This document shows, one piece after another, positions 48,048-58,900 of a stretch of DNA of 64,000 nucleotides. The stretch is taken from contig JAXRKN010000039.1 of NCBI GenBank assembly GCA_038502055.1, forward strand, positions 2,604,001-2,668,000, in the 5' to 3' direction. The stretch is from Tanytarsus gracilentus (taxonomy: Eukaryota > Arthropoda > Insecta > Diptera > Chironomidae). The first letter of the stretch is position 1; each line of letters starts with the position of its first letter. A model generated the notes under the pieces. The model made no database searches. It saw only the letters and a list, made by a program, of their open reading frames with translations, and had not been told where the DNA came from. Both the position numbers and the translations under genes were made by a program.

Positions 48048-50011
48048 ATGAGTGAAAATAAAAGTCAAAAAGATGAAGAGAAATCAAATTTAAAAGGAGA
48101 TTATGGAAACATGGCATCTCTTTTGGGACTCTATTTTATGCAGGGAATTGTTTCAGGTTTAACATCATCGGTGACAATTCTTTTGCAAAATCGAGGTGTG
48201 AGCTACAAGCAACAAGCCTTGCTTAGCATCGCTCAATATCCATTTTCATGTGAGACGAGAGAAGATTTAAAAATTTAATACTTTTTGATTTATTTAAATT
48301 TCAGTGAAAGTTCTTTGGAGTCCAATTGTCGATTGTGAGTTGTAAATTTATTTTTTAGAATTTTATAATTTTTGATTCATCTTCATTCAGCGCTTTACTT
48401 CAAAAAAATTGGACGTCGAAAAACTTGGATTATTCCATTTATGACTTTGGCGGGAATTATTCTTTTATTTTCATCTTTTTACGTTAATGAATGGCTTGGT
48501 GATGGAAGAGAAAATGCACCATATGTCATTACACTTACAATTGTATTTTTCTCACTAAGAATGTGCACTGCCACTCAAGATATTGCAGGTAAATTATTAC
48601 ATAACTAAATTTATTAAAATGCCTTAAATAAATAATTTAGTTGACGGTTGGGGTTTAACGATGATGAATAAGAGAAATATTGGTCATATGGCGACAGCTG
48701 AAGCGGTTGGAGTGACGGGTGGATGGTATTTGGGATATGTTGCACTTTTAATTCTCGAGTCGAAAGAATTTTGCAATTCCTACATTTTTTCGGAGCCTCG
48801 CGATGAAGGGCTGATTACCCTCGGAAGCTACATGAAATTTTGGGGTGTAATTTTCCTCATAACTGCAACATGTGTTTTAATTTTCAAGCACGAAGAATCA
48901 GAGGCTGACGAAAAACTCCGAGAGCATCCGGATTATGGAGTGAAAAAATCATACCCGACCTTGCTCAACATTTTAAAACTTAAACCGATGATTCGCTTCT
49001 CGCTCTTTCTACTCACAGTTAAAGTGACTTTTGGTGCTGTCGATTCCGTTACATTTTTAAAGCTCGTTGATTATGGCGTGCCCAAAGACAAAATTGCGCT
49101 TTTAGGTAAATTAAAATTATTGATTTATTAAATTCTATTAAATTTGAATTATTTTAGCAATTCCACTCTTGCCAATTCAAATTCTTCTCTCATTTGTCAT
49201 CTCACGTTTCACAACTGGAAGACATCCAATGAGTTTTTATTTGAAAGCTTTTCAACTAAGAATTTTCATCTCAATTCTCATGTTTGCATACCTATACATA
49301 AGTCCAAATATGATTGGAAATGGGAAATCGATACCGTACTATTTCTACATAGGAATTACTTCAATTTATTTGCTTTATCAGGTAAGATGAGGGAAAAAAA
49401 CTTGAGAAGTCACACTTCAAATTAATTTGCTGAAATTGTTTATTTAGTTTCCATTCAGGTCGATGTTCGTAGCTGATACAGCATTTTTTGCGAGGATATC
49501 GGATCCGCTGATAGGTGGTAAGCATGTGTATTCCATTGACGCTTGAAAATTTTAACGCCTTGCAAATTTAAGAAATCTCATATTTCTTCACATGCTTTCA
49601 GGCACTTACATGACGTTGCTGAACACGATCGGGAACATCGGCACGAAATGGCCACAAACTTTTACTCTATGGCTTGTGGACATCATTAGTTGGAAGAGAT
49701 GCCTTTTTGATGAAAATAATTTCAACAACTCAACAGTTAGAGATTCGTCATTGATTTTTGACAATAAGTGTCTGGATAAAATTGAAAAGGATTTGTGCAT
49801 TAAAAATGGAGGATATTGTCACATTGATGTCGACGGATATTACATTGAAGGAGCTTTTAGTGTTGTTTATGGAATAATTTTTTATTTCATTGGTAAAAAA
49901 ATGATTCGTTATCTAGAGCGATTGCCACTGGACGATTGGCATATTTTATCTAAGAAAATAAGAGACACTGAGAGTGAACGTCTCAATGAAGTCGATGATA
50001 TTAAGCTTTAA
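48048..50011 (+). CDS. acetyl-CoA transporter (SLC33A1/AT-1), tandem copy B
   Basis: Seven exons: 48048-48249, 48305-48334, 48391-48588, 48641-49105, 49158-49381, 49448-49517 and 49602-50011, giving 532 aa. Exons 2-7 have the same lengths as in copy A (30, 198, 465, 224, 70 and 410 nt). Exon 1 is 18 nt shorter, inside the charged N-terminal tail. Protein motifs match copy A closely in the membrane parts (DYGNMASLL, YFKKIGRRKTW, DPLIGGTYMTLLNTIGNIG). The late loop after SWKRC diverges most (ENNFNNSTVRDSS against ENIITNSTGSS), while its later cysteines are kept. Both copies are intact with consensus splice sites, so neither looks like a pseudogene. Confidence 0.92.
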
Positions 50012-50029
50012 CAAAGATATTTAGAAATT

Positions 50030-50035
50030 AATAAA
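50030..50035 (+). other. poly(A) signal of SLC33A1 copy B
   Basis: AATAAA 19 nt after the stop. Confidence 0.6.
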
Positions 50036-50075
50036 ATTTACAAATTAATTCATCCAGGAAAAATTAAAAAAATTT

Positions 50076-50137
50076 AAATTTTTAAAATACGTTACAAAAA
50101 AAAGATTAAATTTCAAATTTTTAAAATACGTTACAAA
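50076..50137. repeat. short tandem duplication
   Basis: A 23-bp stretch ending TAAAATACGTTACAAA occurs twice without mismatch (50076-50098 and 50115-50137), offset by 39 bp, in the spacer before the TM7SF3-like gene. Confidence 0.75.
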
Positions 50138-50281
50138 TAAATCTCAATAACACGCACTTGAGTCAAGTGATTGAAAAAAACAAAGAAAATTAAAAATTGT
50201 CAAACATAAACAATTAATTATCTTCTTAATCTCCGTCTCAAAAATTATTGTGATTGTCTCAATGTTTAGTGAGAAGTCGAG

Positions 50282-52132
50282 ATGATGAAAGCAGCTTTAT
50301 TTGTGGGAATTTTATTCTTTATCAGAGGAATAAAATGTTTTGGTGAGTTATTCAAAATAAAAATATCAAAACAAATAAAACTTATTTAAATTAAAGGTGA
50401 GGACTACATCAAGATTGACACATCTGATTATGAAGGTAATACAAATGAATTATTGTACCGGGATCGAATAACTCTGCCAGCCGAGACTTTTCTGACAATC
50501 GAAATTGACTTCCGAAAAAGCAACCATTCTTTTGGATTCGCGATACTTCAAATTCACAGTTTTCACTTCAATGTCAGCATTGAAAGTGATCGTGATAAAA
50601 TATTTCAGCTCGGCACAAATCTTGGTGTTCTTCTTCCATTCGGAAATACCTCAAATATCTTTCAACTCAACAATCGAAATCAAGATGAGGTTCAGTGCAT
50701 GCTGGCTTTAATTGTCTACAAGGAACAATCGCCACAGCCGGGAGCTTGCAGTTTGGAAACAAATTCAACGCTTTCGCTTGACATTGAGGAGACAGAAAGT
50801 CTAGTGATAGCAAAAATCCCTCTAGCACGCGACTTTCAAGCGTTGTCATGTGAGGATACGAGCGTCTTAAATTACGACACCTACTATGCTTACATCGACC
50901 CACTCAATTTCGCTTCCGAAGCATATTTTGATGGCATTGAAAAAATGCTATTTGAGGAAATCTTCACAAGTTATCAAACGAAACAATCTCCAGTGCCATT
51001 GTATGAGTTTGAAAAATTTCCCGGACGTGGATTAATCATCAATACCGTTGTGAAGAGTAAAAGCGGTGAAATTTCTTTCTACATACCTGTCGTAACCTAT
51101 TCATGTCCTCAAAATTCATGGAGCACACACTGCAGTGACATCAGTTTCCTCAGAAGAGCAATTTCAGTTGTGCTTGTCATTCACTCAATCGTTATGATTC
51201 TAAACCTGCTCGCTCCTGACTTAATTGAAGCAATTATGAATGGGATGCTGGTTGGAGGTTTTGGAACAATTGTTTTCATTAAAAGTTATGAACTTGGCAT
51301 TCAAGGATTTGACTATTTCATCACGATCATTATTGGAGGCTTTTTCACTGCTGCAATTTTTGGAACGACAGCTCTATACATTCACGTTGGCCGATATTTG
51401 ACCAAACTTACTTTTAGTTGCCTCCTCATGGCATTCATAATGGAAGTATTTTTTGAAACTGTCACATCGCCATATCTTCAATTCATCTCGGCTTTAATCC
51501 TTTCAATTGGATTTTTGTGCATTCAATTTACATTTGCGGTGCTACTTGGTGGATTAGTTTTGATCGTCAATCTCTCGTATCTCATAAAAGTTGGAAATCT
51601 TCATCGAATTTTGATTAGTAATTTTCTCGCTCTCACAACCCTTCCAAGTTATGGCGATGAGAATTATGTTGATTTTATGAGATCAAATTTCATAAATTAT
51701 AAAGCGCCTCTGAATGTCATGGACTATGGACTACTCGCATTCTTTTTCATTGGCTCAATAATTCTCACAATTCGGAAGGAACAATATTTTTTTGAACATC
51801 CGTCGATTGTCGATTCCGATCACTTTTTCTCCGAGAGTGATGACGTAAATAATTATAACTGCAATGTCGCGCGAAGAAGAAGAAAAGAGTGCATTGTTGG
51901 AATCCAGAGGAGTAATGGACGATGCGGGGTGATTGTGTCACGATGTCGAAGGCATCATCACTTTCGATCGAACGTAATTAATGAGCGAAGTCCTCTAATC
52001 AGTCATTGGTTGACATCTGATGAGGGTGACGATGATGTGTTCGAGTCTCCTGAAAGTAATTCAAGATACATGTCAACACTTTCTCCCGAAACTCAAGACA
52101 GAATCAGTATAGTTCAAAACTTTGACGAATGA
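50282..52132 (+). CDS. seven-pass membrane protein, TM7SF3-like
   Basis: Two exons: 50282-50342 and 50397-52132, giving 598 aa. A signal peptide (MKAALFVGILFFIRGIKC) comes first. An ectodomain of about 250 residues follows with N-glycosylation sites and Cys pairs. Seven hydrophobic spans lie from about residue 272 (RRAISVVLVIHSIVMILNLL) to 478 (LLAFFFIGSIILTIRKEQ). The segment ending IRKEQYFFEHP resembles the end of the membrane domain in TM7SF3. The cytoplasmic tail is unusually long, with a basic Cys/His/Arg patch (ARRRRKECIVG..CRRHHHFRS) and an acidic Ser-rich end. The cellular role of TM7SF3 is poorly known; the human protein is linked to stress signalling. It converges on OATP with 592 nt between stops. 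Confidence 0.75.
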
Positions 52133-52724
52133 AAGTCGTTTTGAGATTTATTAAAAATTTCATGTTTATTATAAAAAAATTTGTATTCCTCCGTACACAA
52201 GTGTGATCGTATAATTTTCACAGTATAAAAATGCTTAAATTCTGAGCTCGTATAGTCTAAATTTTTAATTGTTATTTTGTGTATTCACCATAAAAAATTA
52301 TGGCACTTTTCTCATATTAAATCAATTATAACAAAAAATAACAAAGAATTTTATTTTTGATTTTTAAAACGAAAAAAATATATTATTTGATCCCGAATGA
52401 AAACTTGTTACAAAAAAAATTTAAGTTTTCATTCCTCGATTTTATAAATTTTCTATTTTAAAAAGGCCAAACGTTGTCCAAATATTGTTCTCCTTAATTT
52501 TCTTAGGTTCAGGCGATATAAAAAGCTAATTCGTTAAAATGATATGTTCTAAAATCTAGTTAAAAGTTAACATTGAGATTACGTCAGACACTGATCATCC
52601 AAGCGTCATCAGATTCAACATTCTCTAGTCTAAAAGTTCTTCTTCTTTCATCGTCTTCAGCATAACAAAATAAAATGATCACATTTGTCGTTCACTTAAA
52701 ACTTAATTAACATGACACTGTTTT
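52133..52724. other. convergent 3' spacer
   Basis: 3' flanks of the TM7SF3-like and OATP genes. A TTTATT at about 52346-52356 is a possible OATP poly(A) signal on the minus strand. No coding sequence seen. Confidence 0.4.
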
Positions 52725-55700
52725 TTACATTACAATTTTTGTGTGCTGATCATCTTGCGTTTCTGGTGATTTTGTGGTCATTCTTAAAAGATTTTCAGCA
52801 CCTCTCTCTTCGAGTGGAATTTCCTTCTCGTCATTAACACCGTCAATATCGATGCGATCGGATTTCAAAAAGACAATTATGTCCATAATGAAGGCAAGAA
52901 GCATGATGAAGCAGGAAACGCCTGTGAGCAAAAATTTATTACGAATTATTTTTGAATTTTTTTCATGACTTACCGAAGAAATATTTGCGGAAGCTGTCAG
53001 AGTTATAAAATACACAATGTCCTTGATTTCCGCAGAGTTTTGCAAACATAATGCAAGTTGCATCGATGATGCGAGCATAAATATTCGGACATGGAATGTT
53101 ACTTAAAAGACCTATCGAGAACTGCACGATCCCCATCGCCATTGCTTTGTCCTAATTTTTAGAATAATTTAGATTAGAAAATTTAAATTTTTTCAATTTT
53201 TTTACTTTTGGATGTGTGCATCTCATGATGATCAGCATGCCACCCACTTCAGAGGTTGAATGGATAAAGACTGTCAACGCAAAAACAGCTATGAAGACGT
53301 AAAGTGTTTGATTGCAATTTCCTGTTTTGCAAAATCCCTCAGTTGCTGTGCTAAGTGGCACCAATGAAGGGACACCTAATAAAATATTTTTAGAAAACTT
53401 TTCGCTAAAAAAGAAATTTCTTCTTACTATCGCATCCGCAGTTTTTGAAATTTGTTGTGCCATTGATTTTTTCAATATCTGAGCATCCAGCGTGACATGC
53501 TGAAAAATAATTGAATCCATCGTTTCCACAAACTGGAGCGAACTCGTCCAAGTCACACTGGCATGAACCATCCGTGCATATTGGAGTTACAGTTAATGTG
53601 TTGGCAAAACTGTAAAAAAATTATTTAATATTGAAAATATACGAGTAAAAACTTAAACTTACCCTCCGTGTTCAAACTCCTGTAGTCCTTTGAAATTTTC
53701 CATTGGACATCCAAGAAGCGACAACACAAACATTCCGAAAGCAGTGGCAAGTGCTGTGAATGCAATCCATAACGAAACTTTTCTCGCCGAAAGCGGAAAT
53801 TTGACCGAAATCACGCCAGTTACAAAAATTCCCGCACCCATAACGAGAACACCAAAAGTTCCAGTAATTTCATTTGCTTGAGTTGGCGGCATGTGAAATT
53901 GCGTTTCGAGATATTTTGGGAGGAAAACGTAAAGTCCAGTGATTGGAAGGAGATGCAGCACTGCCGATGCTGTTCGAAACATTAAAATGTCATTTTTGAG
54001 TTGTCGTTTAATTGTTTTCACAAAGTCTTGGTATTTAGATAATTTGGGTTCGTCTTCGAGCTTCTCCTCTTCCTTCGTCTCATTGTCTTTTATCACTTCG
54101 GGTGCTGGCTGTACTTTTGTCGCTTTGTTATTACGAAGATTCTTGGGAAAGGTGAACATTACGAGCGATGCGAATAACATTGTGATCGCAACGAGCAAAA
54201 GACCTGCGAAAAAAATCATCATGAAAGTTAGTATGACTTATGTACAAAAACTCTGCCAGACGTTTTCTACACCCGGCAAAAAAAGTGAGTGAGTGAGAGA
54301 CGAAAAAACTAGCTGAGAGCATGTGATCACATGCTCGAGAGAGAGAGTATCCAGTGCACTAAAAAATACATCTAGACAGCATGTGCGAGAAAAAAATATC
54401 ACGCAACTGCATCTCGAAAAAAAATTTACTTTTATTATGATTTTTTGATAAAGCATCTCTTATAAGGCTGAATTGTTGTTGTTGCGGCGCATTTATTTTT
54501 TTTTATCGTTGTGAATGAAATATTTTGTCTGGAAATTCTTCTCGTTCTCTAGAGTTTTTATATTTGAAAATATTACGACACACAATGGAATATTTTTTTG
54601 AAATGTATTTTTATATCAAACGTCTGGAGGATTAAAAAGTGCATAACGTGCAAGAAGTGCATCGAAATTGAAGGGAGAAAAAATGCAGTTTTTACTCTCA
54701 AACAGAAAAAGAGAAAGAAATTTTTAGAGTTCTTTTAAAATTATAAACTGATTGAGACTCACCTAAATACCATGCGCCGATAAAATTTGGATCTTGATGA
54801 TTCACATTTTCAGTAAAGTCAAAAGATATTCTTGTGCAAAATGATCCGAGATAGTAGCTGTAAAAATTAATTTTCTTAAAAAAGTGAATTCCAACCCTAG
54901 AAAAATTTCTTACCCTAATGCCGGTCCAAAAACTCGAACTCCAATTGTAATTGCCATGTAGAGTGGCGATTGTTTCGCTTTGACATTATCGTCAATGCAT
55001 GGAATGCCGAGTGTCGCGATGGCCGTCTGGCCCACTCCAATGCCCAACAAACTCACAGCCAAAATTATCAATACATACGACCTTATATTATTATCCTTTG
55101 TCTCACCTCCTCCTTGATTATTGTCGGCGGCACTGTTGCATGCTATATCGAGAAAATTGAGGCTTAGCACGAAAGAAGAACTGACAAAAAGTGTAATTTA
55201 AGAACGAGAACTTACATGATGCACCGGGGCTACTAAAATTAAGATTATTACTAACGTCTGGAGCGAGACACAGATTGAAATTCGACAAATCAACAGTTTT
55301 ATTGCAGTCCATTGGTGAGTTATTTGTTTGCAGCTCAACTACTGCATTATGTTGCCGATTATACAATCGATCACGATAGATGAAATGAGGTGATACCGAG
55401 CCAAATGCGGCAAGCGCAAAGAGAAACATTCCACATGCGATCCATCTCGGTCGATGGCCGCGACCGGCGAAATATGTTAGAATGAGTGATGTGCAAATTT
55501 GTCCGATCTCGCTGAAGTTGAGCAATAAAGCGATTGTGGCGGATTTTATGTGAAATAATTTTTGAATGGTCGTGATGACGCTGACGAAGTAGGTAAAGTA
55601 ACATCCTTGCAGAATGTATGCGATTAAAAAGATCACCATAAAGAAGTTGGTCGAGGCGAAGCGATGCCGCCATTTCAGTCGCGAATTTTCATTACTGCTG

Positions 55701-55966
55701 CCGTTTAATGAATTCACAAACTGCCAATTTTGCTGTGCGCCCGTAAGTGGATCTTCCTCATTTAGATTTTTGTCATTTCCATTTAGCTTCATATCCATCT
55801 TGAAGTCGTCGTGATTGTTATTGTTCAGTCCATTACCGTTGCATTTGCTCCTCTCATCGCCGTAGCTTATCACAGTAGGGTTTTGAGTGCCATAGTTGGA
55901 AAGATTGTTATCATGCGCTGCACTAAAATTGCCGACTGTCTCATTCTCGCCATTCATTTCAGACAT
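52725..55966 (-). CDS. organic anion transporting polypeptide (OATP/SLCO)
   Basis: Eight exons: 55966-55216, 55142-54914, 54857-54763, 54203-53663, 53609-53428, 53375-53206, 53151-52974 and 52921-52725, giving 780 aa. A hydrophilic Asn-rich tail of about 105 residues precedes the first membrane span (MVIFLIAYILQG). OATP marks include GRGHRPRWIACGMF, GIGVGQTAIATLGIPCIDDNV, SPLYMAI, GPALGYYLGS and DPNFIGAWYLG. The large extracellular loop carries a Kazal-like Cys cluster (CQCDLDEFAPVCGNDG..YFSACHAGC). OATPs take up bulky amphipathic organic ions at the plasma membrane. The Drosophila paralog Oatp74D is the ecdysone importer, and whether this is its ortholog needs a tree. Intron 3 (54204-54762) holds a 20-bp perfect palindrome. 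Confidence 0.93.
54317..54336. promoter_or_regulatory. 20-bp perfect palindrome with paired E-boxes
   Basis: GAGCATGTGATCACATGCTC inside intron 3 of the OATP gene. Two CATGTG/CACATG E-box cores meet at a central GATC. It is followed by a GAGAGAGAG tract. A dimeric factor site is a guess. Confidence 0.4.
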
Positions 55967-58900
55967 TCAGAGGCGATGAAAAATGTCGTTCTTATGCGAA
56001 ACGATCGTCGACAGTCGCGGGGAGAATTTTGGAATCTGTTAAACGGAATTGATTTGAATTTATTAGTCTGTGAGGGTCAACGCAGCTGTCAAAAGTCGCT
56101 GCGAAAAAATTTGAGACGAAAATGGAACAAGGCAAAATTTTTCAACTTCAAAAAAAACCGGTTAAAATTTGAATTTGTGAGAAAATGTAAAATGATTTTT
56201 TAAAAATTGCAGCGTTAAAATTAAGATGCAAAATTATTCAAAATAATTCCCATATCATATCCTCTATCAATATTTTTCTTCCATCGAGCTTATCAACAGG
56301 AATTTTATTTTGTTCGAAATATCACGTCTACGTGAACGGAAAATAATTGAAGCAAAAAAATTTAAACAACTCCAAAAAAAAATTAAAACATCACGATCGA
56401 ATATCGCCGCATAAAAGATCGCGTTTAAAAATGAAACTTTATTTTTGTTGCACAATGTCAAGTTCATGTGCAAACCATAAAAATTAAAATTATGCGAGAA
56501 AACTGATCGAGCGGAAAAATTACATAAAAATTGCCCACTGAAATGTGAGCGTTTAATGAGATGCATGATTGCTTCGAGAGAAAGACTCAACATAAATTTA
56601 ACAACTGCATTGCATTACAAGATTGGTTGTTGCGGTCAGACACATCACACATGCCAGTCTTTGCCAAAAAAATAAAATGAAAATTGTGAACTTGAAAATA
56701 TTTTGTTGTTCATTCTTTTCGCATCTTCACATTGTTATTCGCTTTTATGCAAGTTTTAAAGGGTGCGACATGAAAAGTTCAACGAATAAATTTGAATATT
56801 TTTTTTATTTCAAAAATTTTGATTTGAAATTTAAAAATTTTTAAAGTAAATTTTTTTTATGTAAAATTTGTTCACATCCTGTCAATTTTCTTATGTCGCA
56901 ACCTTCCGAAATTCATTTTTATCGTCCGCTTTTTATTTCACGATCGTCGTCGTCCACATAAATTTCTTAAATATGCCGACGATCTTCATTTCATGGTTTT
57001 CATATTAATTTTTTTGTTCGTCCACGATGTGCTTTTTTTTGGAGCGTCCAGGCAATTTCATCTTCGATAAAATACATTTTTTGTGTGCTTTTAATTTATT
57101 CGCGCAGACATCGCTTGCATTTGTCATCTAACTTAAGAATTTAAATTAGTTCTCAGAAGTCTGGCGAAAGAGACACACTCGAAAGAGTTATTATCAAGCT
57201 CTTATCGTTGTATGCACACACGCGAGGGAAAACATTGGAGATTTTTTCATCTTGTTCTAGCTATTTTAAAGCAAATAAAGCACAATCCGAAAACAACTGA
57301 TTAAAATTTTCCATCATCCCAAAAGTTCAACGCCTTTTCGGAGCTCATCTGTTATCATTCAAGGTCACTCATACAGATATTCGACGTCATTTGAAAATAA
57401 ATTTGACATTGTATGATTGGTCGAATGACACGCACATCTGTGACCACGCACAATTTGGTTTTCTGTTTTCAACGCTTAACCTTGAAAAAGATATTCTCCT
57501 CCAAGTTAATGGCATACGAAAAAATAAAATTGTTTAATTATTTTTTTCTGGCAAATTATGATAAGAGCAGATAATAAATTCATCGTGGCTGTGTAAATAT
57601 TACGAGGGAGAAAAATTAATGAAGGAAATAATTTTTAAGAGAGTTGAGGAGCGATAATAATTATAATGGAAGTTCAAATGGCGATAAGCATTTTTCTATA
57701 GCCATGAACTTGGACTTTTATTCTCATTTTTGAGATTATTGCGTGAAAACAATTGAGGCTAAAAATAACACAAATAGCACTTAACTACGATGAAGATTAA
57801 TTTGTTGATAAAATAAAATTTAATTTGCCTCTAAAACTTAAATTGAATTCAATTGATTGTTACGATACTCCAAATAAAGATGCCACACTTAGATTAAAAT
57901 CGTCAGTAATTTTTTTGAATCCAATTGAGTTTTTTTTGTTTAGGGGTTTAAGAATTATTTTTAAAATACTGTGACACGAAATTGTGATTTTCTCCATCGG
58001 AGAGAAAGGTATTCTATAAATAATCCAAACTCTCCTTCGACTAATTTACTCAGCTCATTAATTAAAAACTTCTGAAGAATTTTCCATTTCACTTGCTTTC
58101 GCAATTATGTAAACAGAAGTATGGGCTTCACTATTGTATCATCGACATCATAAACAATGATCTTCGTGGCTATAAATAAACCACAGACAACAACAATGTT
58201 TTTCCGACCTATCTTAACATTTTCTCTGACTCTCTTTTACAGCGTGGTTGATGACGATTGAATTATAGAGAAAATTACAGACGCAAGCTGAAGAAAAATT
58301 TTTAATATTGAGGTTGCGAGCACTTTGTAAAATCCTTGAAATTCCATAAAAAGTTACATTTTACAACTTTTCGAACTAATATTTGACACTATGATGATGA
58401 GAGAAAATCATAAAAAATAGTCTTTTAATCAACTAATGTCAGAGTTTCCGTGATTGCGATTGTCAATACTTTGTAAGTACAAAAGTAAAATATTATTCAA
58501 TTTGTCTTCATTGAGTGACATAAAGCTTTTAGATTTTATTAGAGAAATTTACTCTCTTTCATACATGCCGACTGTCATCTTCACTTGCTCCCTGATAAGT
58601 GATCATAACCTTAAAAATCAATGAAAGATTTTTCAATAAAAGCAAATTTGCTTGTCGGTCACATGGAAAAGAGAAATAAATTTATGAAATTTATATTTTC
58701 AACTTGTGTAAAACAGGCAGGCGTGAAAACAAAAAAATTGAAAGTTTCGACCTCAAAAAAATGTCTGAATTACTCATCAACGACTCGTTGTCTTTTAATT
58801 TAAATTTTCATCATTTTATTCCGTGAATGTCAACCGAAATATTAAAGATTATTAATCAAAGCGTTGCCTTTATAGGGCAGCTTTTATCGCGCAGCTGCTG

